Origin: UBA9732 sp963649615
GTDB taxonomy: Bacteria; Spirochaetota; Spirochaetia; Sphaerochaetales; Sphaerochaetaceae
Assembly: GCA_963649615.1 (NCBI GenBank)
Contig: CAVJIN010000082.1
Coordinates: forward strand, 1 to 5,077
Direction: 5' to 3'
Length of the DNA: 5,077 nt
Shown here: piece after piece, positions 1 to 5,077 of the stretch
Position numbering within the stretch: position 1 is the first letter of the stretch
How the letters are laid out: every line of letters begins with the position of its first letter
Translations under genes and position numbers: made by a program
Notes under the pieces: generated by a model
Told to the model about the DNA's origin: nothing
What the model saw: the letters and a program-made list of their open reading frames with translations, nothing else
Databases searched by the model: none

Positions 1-63
1 AATTTTACCTGCACGCCTTATTTTGTGGATTCTAAAATTAATCTATCTTAGCTAAAGTTTGTA

Positions 64-1287
64 TTAATTCAGAAGAAGGACTGTGAGGTCGTTTACATTA
101 GTACCCGTAGGACCAGTGATAACAAGAGCATTAGCAGCCTTAAGGGCATTATAAGCATCATTGTTTTTGAGAACAGAAGAGATAACAATGCCCTTATTGT
201 CTAAGATTGATGCAGTTTCTTGGTCTACACAGCCACCAGCGGCATCTGTTGGACCATCTGTGCCATCACTTCCAACTGAGAAGATACAGCATTTTTTGAC
301 TCCTCTTATGCCATCTGCAGCAGCCAAAGCAATTTCTTGGTTTCTACCACCCTTGCCCTTTCCTGTCAGGTGAACAACGGTCTCACCGCCAGCAATAAAA
401 GCCAATTTCTTACCGCAGGCTTCATTATCTCTAGCTATTGCTGCAAGGAACATTCCAGCATCACGAGCTTCACAGTTAAGACTTGCAGTCAAGAAAATAG
501 GTTCGTATCCTAAGCTAGCTGCTGTCTTTGATGCTGAAAGACACAACTGCTTGACACTGCCTGTGACATAGGTTGTTACATTATCAAGAACTTTTGGAGT
601 TGGTTTTTCAATAAGGCTTCTTGCTTCATCTGAAAGTTTTAATGAATACTTTTTAACAATTTCTAAAGCCTGTTCTGTTGTTGATGAGTCTGGATAAGCT
701 GGCCCAGAAGCTATCATATCCAAAGGATCTCCAATTATGTCTGAAAGAACAATTGCATAAACATGGGCTGGTGCACAAAGTTGAGCAAACTTTCCTCCTT
801 TGACAGATGACAAACGCTTTCTCAAAGTATTCATCTCAACAATGTCAGCACCGCAAGCTAAAAGCTGACGTGTAATGTCTTGGTTTTCTTGTTCTGAAAC
901 CAATGGCTTTTCAAATAAAGCACTTCCACCTCCACTAATTAAGAAGAGAACATTATCGGTCTTGGAAAGTCCACTGACTAAATCAATACATCTTTGTGTG
1001 GAAGTATATGTGTTGGAATCGGAGACAGGATGACCGGCTTCATATATCTCTAGTGAGCCAATCTCTCCTTTGCTGTGTCCATATTTTGTGATAACTGCGC
1101 CTTGATCAATGCGGTTTCCAAGTGCATCGTATGCGGCTTTTGCCATTTGCCATGCAGCCTTACCAATAGCAATCAAAACAAGTTTGCCATTGTTGAATTT
1201 AATTTCCTTTAAGGCCTTCTTTACAGCACTGTCTGGAAGAGCCTCTTTTAACGCTTCATCAATGATTTTTTTTGCATCGCTGTTCAT
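64..1287 (-). CDS. Glycerate 2-kinase, MOFRL (type 2) family
   Basis: Predicted cytoplasmic enzyme that phosphorylates D-glycerate with ATP; characterised relatives of this family mostly give 2-phosphoglycerate, which enters lower glycolysis. At 407 residues it has full family length. The N-terminal DUF4147-type domain (about 1-230) carries GKAAWQMAKA at 42-51, with Lys43 matching the conserved catalytic-site lysine, AGHPVSD at 84-90, LISGGGSA at 116-123, the N153/R156/R158 and KGG (163-165) motif, SDIIGD at 182-187 and IASGP at 192-196. The MOFRL domain (about 295-405) shows GGET (300-303), GKGGRNQE (311-318, with the conserved Arg315), SDGTDGPTDAAG (340-351) and TGPTGTNVNDL (391-401). No key motif is missing. 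The ATG is fixed by an AGGAGG site 5 bases upstream. It lies 110 bp downstream of the permease and is probably cotranscribed. No clear terminator is visible in the 63 bases after its stop. The family is certain; the exact substrate (glycerate versus hydroxypyruvate- or tartronate-derived glycerate) is inferred. Confidence 0.95.
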   Translation of the reverse strand: MNSDAKKIIDEALKEALPDSAVKKALKEIKFNNGKLVLIAIGKAAWQMAKAAYDALGNRIDQGAVITKYGHSKGEIGSLEIYEAGHPVSDSNTYTSTQRCIDLVSGLSKTDNVLFLISGGGSALFEKPLVSEQENQDITRQLLACGADIVEMNTLRKRLSSVKGGKFAQLCAPAHVYAIVLSDIIGDPLDMIASGPAYPDSSTTEQALEIVKKYSLKLSDEARSLIEKPTPKVLDNVTTYVTGSVKQLCLSASKTAASLGYEPIFLTASLNCEARDAGMFLAAIARDNEACGKKLAFIAGGETVVHLTGKGKGGRNQEIALAAADGIRGVKKCCIFSVGSDGTDGPTDAAGGCVDQETASILDNKGIVISSVLKNNDAYNALKAANALVITGPTGTNVNDLTVLLLN

Positions 1288-1292
1288 AAAAA

Positions 1293-1298
1293 CCTCCT
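1293..1298 (-). promoter_or_regulatory. Ribosome binding site of the glycerate kinase
   Basis: A perfect AGGAGG on the minus strand sits 5 bases before the ATG at 1287. It decides the start codon and gives the kinase its own strong translation initiation despite the long gap after the permease. Confidence 0.85.
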
Positions 1299-1332
1299 AT
1301 GCTGGACATTGTGCCCACTTGTGCCACAGCAT
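1299..1332 (-). repeat. Inverted repeat enclosing a 10-bp tandem repeat, upstream of the kinase
   Basis: ATGCTG (1299-1304) and CAGCAT (1327-1332) form a 6-bp inverted repeat with a 22-base interior. On the minus-strand mRNA the stem can gain two more pairs across one bulged base. Inside and across it are two adjacent near-identical units, TTGTGCCCAC (1309-1318) and TTGTGCCAC (1319-1327). The structure abuts the kinase ribosome binding site. It could be an mRNA stem-loop, a processing site or chance; no function can be assigned. Confidence 0.4.
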
Positions 1333-1342
1333 TTTATTAAAT

Positions 1343-1367
1343 GAGCGGACCAAAAGGAAGTCCGCCC
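1343..1367 (-). other. GC-rich intercistronic hairpin between permease and kinase
   Basis: GCGGAC (1345-1350) and GTCCGC (1360-1365) form a perfect 6-bp stem with a 9-base loop, and 1343/1367 can pair beyond one mismatch. Read on the minus strand, the stem is followed by a mixed A/T stretch (about 1331-1342), not a clean U run. A full intrinsic terminator is therefore unlikely. It may be a weak attenuator, or a stabiliser of the 3' end of the permease message that makes permease and kinase levels differ. Confidence 0.45.
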
Positions 1368-1397
1368 ATCTGTAAAACTCTGTGTTAACCAGATTGA

Positions 1398-2759
1398 TTA
1401 ACAGAAAATTGAAACAATCAAGACGTTGATAATGGCGGCTATACCAATGACCAAAGTACCAACAGTCTGTGTCTTATAACCATCCTGAGTTTCCATTTCT
1501 CCAAAGTTTGTAACAACCCAGAAGTATGAGTCGTTTGCGTGAGAAACAACCATAGCTCCAGCACCAATAGCAATTGTAACGAGACATGCATACATTGGAG
1601 TTGCAAAACCTAAGCTTTCCATCATAGGAGCAAGAATACCAGCTGTTGTTGTAATTGCAACGGTTGATGAGCCCTGAGCAGACTTAAGAATAGCAGCAAG
1701 AAGGAATGGGAAGATAAGGCCTAAAGACTTAAGGACTGTAGCATTATCTGTAATGAAGTTGATGAGATTACTTGAAGAAATTACCTTACCAAGAACACCA
1801 CCGGCTGCTGTAACAAAAAGAATAGGTCCAACAGTCTTGAGAGTGTCGTTTGTAATTTCATAGAAATCTTTCATTTTTCCAGCAGAAGCAAGAAGGAAAA
1901 CACCAAAGATAACACCAACAGCAAGAGAGATGATTGGCTTACCAAGGAAAACAAAGAATGGGATATTCTTTCCTGCCATTGAAAGTGCAGATGCAAGACC
2001 CATGAGAATGATTGGAACTACAATAGGAGCAAAGGCAGCCCAAGCGTTTGGAAGCTTACCATAGCTCTTTACGAGTTCTTCATAATCTTTTGCAGCTTCT
2101 GCTGAGGTATCGGCTTCATCGTGTGCTTTAACTTTTTTACCAACGTTGACTGCAAAGATGTAACCAGCAATCATTGGAAGAATTGAACAAAGAGCACCAA
2201 TTGCCATAACCAAGAGAAGGTTAACTTCCTGACCAATTCCAGCAAACAAGGAGTTAGCTGCAGCAATAGGACCTGGTGTAGGTGGAATAAAGCAGTGTGA
2301 AATGTAAAGACCCATTGAGAGACATACAGTACAAGCAACAGAACTCTTTCCTGTCTTTTTGACCAATGCTTTTCTAATTGGGTTTAAAATAACAAATCCA
2401 CTATCACAGAAAACTGGAATTGATACAATCCAGCCCATGATGAGCATTGCAAGTTCTGGATTCTTTTTTCCAACAAGCTTTACAACGCAATCAGCCATTT
2501 TCAATGCGGCACCTGTCTTCTCTAATAAGACACCAACTAATGCGCCAAGAATAATGACAATACCAATAGATGTAAATGTTCCAGAGAAGCCTGAACCAAT
2601 GACATCGGCAATTTTGGTGATGTCAATGCCTGCCACTAAAGCAAGAATAAGAGATACTCCCATGATTGAAAGGAATGGGTGTACGTGCCACTTTGAAATT
2701 GCAATAATCATTAGAGCAACTGCAAGAACAAAGACAATTAGTAATGGAATACCTGTCAT
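1398..2759 (-). CDS. GntP-family sugar-acid permease (gluconate/glycerate-type symporter)
   Basis: Inner-membrane secondary transporter, probably proton-coupled, of the GntP family, whose members import gluconate and related small hydroxy acids. The 453-residue length fits the family (about 440-455). Roughly 12 hydrophobic segments are visible, including 4-22, 28-46, 60-79, 104-127, 178-203, 240-262, 268-291, 309-327, 343-358 and 432-451. A hydrophilic, charged loop lies at about 206-238. Diagnostic motifs are IPVFCDSGF (114-122), SHCFIPPTPGP (154-164), AQGSSTVAIT (361-370) and SHANDSYFW (406-414). The PPTPGP form, where many gluconate permeases have PPHPGP, may mark a subgroup with another substrate. 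The ATG follows an AAGGAGG site 6 bases upstream and a sigma70-like promoter. With a glycerate kinase next in line, glycerate is the most economical guess for the substrate; gluconate or another aldonate remains possible. Confidence 0.94.
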   Translation of the reverse strand: MTGIPLLIVFVLAVALMIIAISKWHVHPFLSIMGVSLILALVAGIDITKIADVIGSGFSGTFTSIGIVIILGALVGVLLEKTGAALKMADCVVKLVGKKNPELAMLIMGWIVSIPVFCDSGFVILNPIRKALVKKTGKSSVACTVCLSMGLYISHCFIPPTPGPIAAANSLFAGIGQEVNLLLVMAIGALCSILPMIAGYIFAVNVGKKVKAHDEADTSAEAAKDYEELVKSYGKLPNAWAAFAPIVVPIILMGLASALSMAGKNIPFFVFLGKPIISLAVGVIFGVFLLASAGKMKDFYEITNDTLKTVGPILFVTAAGGVLGKVISSSNLINFITDNATVLKSLGLIFPFLLAAILKSAQGSSTVAITTTAGILAPMMESLGFATPMYACLVTIAIGAGAMVVSHANDSYFWVVTNFGEMETQDGYKTQTVGTLVIGIAAIINVLIVSIFC

Positions 2760-2765
2760 TTTATT

Positions 2766-2772
2766 CCTCCTT
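2766..2772 (-). promoter_or_regulatory. Ribosome binding site of the permease
   Basis: AAGGAGG on the minus strand, 6 bases before the ATG at 2759. It is an exact anti-16S match at good spacing and supports the chosen start. Confidence 0.85.
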
Positions 2773-2780
2773 TCTAAAAT

Positions 2781-2830
2781 AGAAATTTGCTCAAATTTGT
2801 TAAAATTTGTTCAAATCTCTTCAAGGCTAG
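2781..2830. repeat. Five head-to-tail 10-bp repeats in the permease leader
   Basis: Consecutive 10-base blocks on the plus strand read AGAAATTTGC, TCAAATTTGT, TAAAATTTGT, TCAAATCTCT and TCAAGGCTAG, a decaying series around TCAAATTTGT with a period of about one helical turn. Adjacent blocks also form perfect 7-bp inverted repeats: AAATTTG (2783-2789) with CAAATTT (2792-2798), and CAAATTT (2792-2798) with AAATTTG (2803-2809). The array covers the expected transcription start and the first part of the leader of the minus-strand unit. That is a typical place for a repressor operator array, though a leader RNA hairpin is equally possible. Confidence 0.6.
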
Positions 2831-2859
2831 ATTTTAAAATGAAAAAATTGGTATTGCAA
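2831..2859 (-). promoter_or_regulatory. Sigma70-type promoter of the permease-kinase unit
   Basis: On the minus strand, a -35 element TTGCAA (2854-2859) is followed after exactly 17 bases by a -10 element TAAAAT (2831-2836). The start of transcription would fall near 2824, leaving a leader of about 65 bases. Each hexamer has four or five matches to consensus and the spacing is ideal. No better promoter is visible upstream of the permease. Confidence 0.65.
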
Positions 2860-2874
2860 GATTTTTAGTAAATG

Positions 2875-2892
2875 TTGTTATCATTGTAACAA
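2875..2892. promoter_or_regulatory. Palindromic operator candidate TTGTTA-N6-TAACAA
   Basis: A perfect 6-bp inverted repeat, TTGTTA (2875-2880) and TAACAA (2887-2892), is separated by TCATTG. It is centred near -60 relative to the predicted permease start, a usual position for an activator. It also overlaps a possible weak -10 (TATCAT, 2879-2884) for the rightward gene, where binding would repress. It is followed at once by an A7T6 tract (2891-2903) likely to bend DNA. The size and symmetry fit a dimeric helix-turn-helix regulator; which one cannot be said, and no regulator gene is in the window. Confidence 0.45.
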
Positions 2893-2937
2893 AAAAATTT
2901 TTTAAAGTTTCAAGGTTTCTTTAAGGTTGACAGTTTA

Positions 2938-2958
2938 TTCTCCAACCGAAATGGAGAA
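2938..2958 (+). promoter_or_regulatory. Leader hairpin that sequesters the ribosome binding site
   Basis: TTCTCCA (2938-2944) pairs perfectly with TGGAGAA (2952-2958) around a 7-base loop. The right arm contains GGAG (2953-2956), the only recognisable ribosome binding site for the ATG at 2965, 8 bases downstream. In the transcript the site would be paired with its own anti-Shine-Dalgarno, which could lower or condition translation of the beta-helix protein. Confidence 0.55.
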
Positions 2959-2964
2959 AAACAT

Positions 2965-4983
2965 ATGAAGAACACAATCAAAACAACATTTTTAGTAATC
3001 TTATTGGTCTTCTGTTTTATCGGTGTAGCGTGTACATCGTGCAATACAGATATCTCTGGTAGTACAGACAGCTCAACCAGTACCAATACCACCACAACAC
3101 TAAGTGGAACGTACAGCTCGTTTGTGGATGGCTGGATTTCAGATGAAGATGCAATTGCAACCGTCACGCCATCTTCAGACCAGATGCCTGATACGTATGA
3201 TGCAAGCGATTACGTGTATGATGAAAGTGAGTATACAGAGGTTGAAATTAACCTTTCAAATCTTGCTTCCTCGTATGCAGATGGAAATGTTACTGTTGAG
3301 GCAAAAAAGAAGAAGACTACTATAACTCTATCTTCTGAAGCAAAATACAATATAGTGCTGACTGGCACAAGTGAAGTAGGTATAACAATAGTTTCTGATA
3401 ACGATTTTGTGCTAACTCTTGATAATGTGACTATTACATCTGCAGATGGAAGCGACGAACAGGCTTTAAAGACAAAAAATACGTCAACTTGTTTCCTTGT
3501 ACTTGTAGGAGAAAGCACTCTAACAGGATGTACAGATTCTTCTGGCGAAACAACAACTAATGCTGTTAAGGCAAGTGGCTCTCTTGTGATTTCAGGTGAT
3601 GGAACCCTAAATGTTATTGGAAATACAAAACATGGAATTGTAAGTGACGATGTTGTGTGTATCCAAAGTGGAACCGTGAATGTAACTCTGAATTCTGAGA
3701 CAAGTGCTGGAACAGGAATTAAACCTGTAAACGGATATGTTCAGAATGGTGGAACTGTCAATATTACAGCACTGAATATGACTGAAGGTTCTGAGACCAA
3801 AGGCATCAAAGTAGATGGAGATGAAGAAGAAACTGAGTATGGTGCTGGAAAGGGATATATCCTTATAAATGGAGGACAACTTACAATTAATTCTGCTGGA
3901 AAAGCATTGACTGCAGGTTTTAACCCTACTGAAGACGGAGATACAGATTCGTCAGAAAATGATCCAAGTGCAGACGTCTTTATCAATAATGGTCTTATCA
4001 CCATCACAACCTACGCAACTCCAAGAGAGGATACTTATACAAATGGCGTAAGTAACGATGATGGTGTTTCCCCAGAGGGCATTGAAGGAAAACACAGCGT
4101 CACAATTAATGGTGGAAAAATTATTCTCAACACCACAGATGACTGTATTAACACTAGTACCGATGACTCAAGCGTTGTTATCAACGGTGGTCTTATCTAT
4201 GCTCATAGTAGTGCCAATGATTCAGTTGACTGTAATGGAACAATTGTAGTCAATGGTGGTGTTTTGCTTGCTTTGGGAGCAGGAGCCCCAGAAGGTGGAA
4301 TAGATTGTGACCAAGATAATAGATTTATCTATACCGGTGGGACAATCATAGCCATGGGTGGTAGCAACCAAATTCCACAAGGCACCGGCACAACAGGCTA
4401 TGTTCTTACAACTGGTTCAACCATGGGCATGGGTGGCATGCCGGCTACTGAGGGTGAAATGCCAAGTGCTATGGGTGGCATGCCGGCTGCTGATGGTGAA
4501 ATGCAAGGTGCTATGGGTGGAATGCCAGGTGGCAATATGCAAACAGTCGAAACACAACCACCACAAATGCCAGCTGGAATGCCGGATGAAAATATGCAAA
4601 GAGGGCCTCAAGGAATGTTTAATGGTGGAATGCAAGGCGGAATGCAGGGTGGAAATGGTCAAATGACCCCTCCTTCAGGCTTTGGCAATGGCAATATGAT
4701 GGGACAAGGTTCTCTTTCTCAAGGTTCTGTCCTTGCTGTAGTAGATGATGAAGGTAACGTGCTAATTGCTTTCACAGTGCCAGAAGGCTGTGTAACTAAC
4801 AACGTCCTAATTGCAAGCGATGCCTTTGAAAATGGTAGCATTATCTACTATACAGGCAATGGTTCAATTGAAAGTGCAGATTATTCTTTTGCCAACAGCC
4901 TTGCTCTTGGAAATGTAAAACTTACAATTTCTAATGCAACGCAGTCCACAATCAGTAGTACAGCAACAGCTATAACACTTTAA
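2965..4983 (+). CDS. Secreted, probably lipid-anchored beta-helix protein, Cthe_2159-like carbohydrate-binding family
   Basis: 672 residues. The N-terminus has two lysines and a hydrophobic core (about 8-22), then VAC at 21-23 and TSC at 24-26. This suits an export signal with a relaxed lipobox (Cys23 or Cys26), followed by a Ser/Thr-rich tether (27-50). From about 92 to 470 the protein is built of short repeated rungs with the pattern hydrophobic-x-hydrophobic-N-G-G-x-hydrophobic, for example at 258-265, 298-308, 338-348, 378-388, 404-412 and 426-436. This is typical of a right-handed parallel beta-helix. Order and motifs resemble the Cthe_2159-like (DUF4353) family, whose founding member binds plant polysaccharides and calcium; I recognise this from motifs only. 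An acidic loop at 323-337 may bind metal. A Met/Gly-rich segment (487-580) separates the helix from a C-terminal beta-rich end (about 585-672). The ATG is supported by GGAG 8 bases upstream and by the signal peptide. No catalytic residues are recognisable, so it is a likely binding or surface protein. The ligand is unknown. The gene stands alone on its strand and ends at a terminator. Confidence 0.8.
   Translation: MKNTIKTTFLVILLVFCFIGVACTSCNTDISGSTDSSTSTNTTTTLSGTYSSFVDGWISDEDAIATVTPSSDQMPDTYDASDYVYDESEYTEVEINLSNLASSYADGNVTVEAKKKKTTITLSSEAKYNIVLTGTSEVGITIVSDNDFVLTLDNVTITSADGSDEQALKTKNTSTCFLVLVGESTLTGCTDSSGETTTNAVKASGSLVISGDGTLNVIGNTKHGIVSDDVVCIQSGTVNVTLNSETSAGTGIKPVNGYVQNGGTVNITALNMTEGSETKGIKVDGDEEETEYGAGKGYILINGGQLTINSAGKALTAGFNPTEDGDTDSSENDPSADVFINNGLITITTYATPREDTYTNGVSNDDGVSPEGIEGKHSVTINGGKIILNTTDDCINTSTDDSSVVINGGLIYAHSSANDSVDCNGTIVVNGGVLLALGAGAPEGGIDCDQDNRFIYTGGTIIAMGGSNQIPQGTGTTGYVLTTGSTMGMGGMPATEGEMPSAMGGMPAADGEMQGAMGGMPGGNMQTVETQPPQMPAGMPDENMQRGPQGMFNGGMQGGMQGGNGQMTPPSGFGNGNMMGQGSLSQGSVLAVVDDEGNVLIAFTVPEGCVTNNVLIASDAFENGSIIYYTGNGSIESADYSFANSLALGNVKLTISNATQSTISSTATAITL
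4429..4542 (+). repeat. 42-bp in-frame tandem repeat in the Met-rich segment
   Basis: Units 4429-4470 and 4471-4512 differ at about four of 42 bases, and a third, partial and more diverged unit starts at 4513. Each encodes 14 residues beginning MGGMP and containing GEM (units at residues 489-502, 503-516 and 517 onward). A smaller 12-base tandem follows (4627-4638 and 4639-4650, encoding GMQG-type units). The near identity suggests recent expansion by slippage or unequal recombination without breaking the frame. Confidence 0.8.
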
Positions 4984-4999
4984 TAAAACTCTTAAAGAT

Positions 5000-5038
5000 A
5001 GAGGTGTCTTCTTAACAAAGGGGACACCTCTTTTTTTT
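5000..5038 (+). terminator. Strong intrinsic terminator after the beta-helix gene
   Basis: AGAGGTGTC (5000-5008) pairs perfectly with GACACCTCT (5023-5031). The stem can extend by two G-U pairs and one C-G pair, leaving an 8-base loop, and runs into eight T residues (5031-5038). It lies 17 bases after the stop codon. The reverse direction has a much poorer T run, so it mainly serves the plus strand. Confidence 0.92.
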
Positions 5039-5055
5039 ATAAAAAAAGAAATTCC

Positions 5056-5077
5056 AGAAGTTGAGCTAGAAGTTGAG
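5056..5077. repeat. 10-bp direct repeat at the window edge
   Basis: AGAAGTTGAG occurs at 5056-5065 and again at 5068-5077 with two bases between, a 12-base period that is cut by the window end. On the minus strand an open frame enters from the edge and would encode QLLAQLLEFLFL before a stop at 5037-5039. The repeat could therefore be the last codons of a convergent gene. It could equally be the start of a noncoding or coding repeat array; there is too little sequence to decide. Confidence 0.4.

Noticed and set aside
1..63. AATTTTA (1-7) and TAAAATT (33-39) inverted repeat downstream of the kinase
   Set aside because: A 7-bp all-A/T stem with a 25-base loop is expected by chance in such DNA. 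No terminator or gene start is supported here.
1384..1402. Inverted repeat GTTAACC/GATTAAC around the permease stop codon
   Set aside because: The stem is short and AT-rich with one G-T pair and no T run on the minus strand. It is not credible as a terminator.
2359..2868. 169-codon plus-strand open frame opposite the permease
   Set aside because: It is antisense to a clear membrane protein gene, starts inside it without a ribosome binding site, and its composition mirrors the hydrophobic codons of the other strand. It runs through the permease promoter.
2912..2928. Direct repeat AAGGTT (2912-2917 and 2923-2928) with an 11-bp period
   Set aside because: Six bases are too few to separate from chance, and no nearby promoter fits.
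2927..2932. Perfect -35 consensus TTGACA upstream of the beta-helix gene
   Set aside because: No acceptable -10 lies 16-18 bases downstream; that position falls on AAATGGAG, inside the ribosome binding hairpin. It may still contribute to an alternative sigma factor promoter, but this cannot be supported.
2951..2968. Five-codon upstream open frame (ATG GAG AAA AAC ATA TGA) overlapping the beta-helix start
   Set aside because: It has no ribosome binding site of its own, since the upstream arm is CTCC, so it is not called as a gene. It is mentioned only as a possible coupling element.
4417..4662. 81-codon minus-strand frame rich in His, Ser and Thr
   Set aside because: It is the antisense image of the Met/Gly repeat (CAT opposite ATG codons), with no start signals of its own.

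Overview
The window is a three-gene stretch of a moderately AT-rich bacterial genome. Strong AGGAGG-type ribosome binding sites, sigma70-like promoter spacing and a relaxed lipoprotein signal would suit an anaerobic, gut- or rumen-type bacterium. A Treponema-like spirochaete or a Firmicute are both possible. No marker gene settles the taxonomy, so this is inference.

Layout: the left half (64-2759) is a two-gene minus-strand unit. It is transcribed from a promoter at about 2831-2859, first through a GntP-family sugar-acid permease (1398-2759) and then, after a 110-bp gap, a MOFRL-family glycerate 2-kinase (64-1287). Together they read as an import-and-phosphorylate module for glycerate or a related small sugar acid. 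The 110-bp gap holds a GC-rich hairpin and an inverted repeat, but no convincing terminator or promoter. Positions 1-63 lie beyond the kinase stop and show no clear terminator or gene.

The divergent intergenic region (2760-2964) is dense in signals. It has five 10-bp direct repeats just downstream of the permease promoter, a TTGTTA-N6-TAACAA palindrome, an A7T6 tract, and a hairpin that buries the ribosome binding site of the rightward gene.

The right half (2965-4983) is one plus-strand gene for a 672-residue secreted, probably lipid-anchored protein. Its repeated N-G-G rungs fit a right-handed parallel beta-helix of the Cthe_2159-like carbohydrate-binding type. A methionine/glycine-rich segment of about 95 residues interrupts the C-terminal part and contains a 42-bp tandem repeat. 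A strong intrinsic terminator follows (5000-5038). The last bases (5056-5077) hold a short direct repeat and may be the end of a convergent gene.

I see no RNA gene, CRISPR array, insertion sequence or phage gene. The two halves may share regulation through the divergent promoter region, but nothing in the sequence proves a functional link. No clearly new multi-gene system is visible. The best leads are the Met-rich segment and the regulatory architecture between 2760 and 2964.
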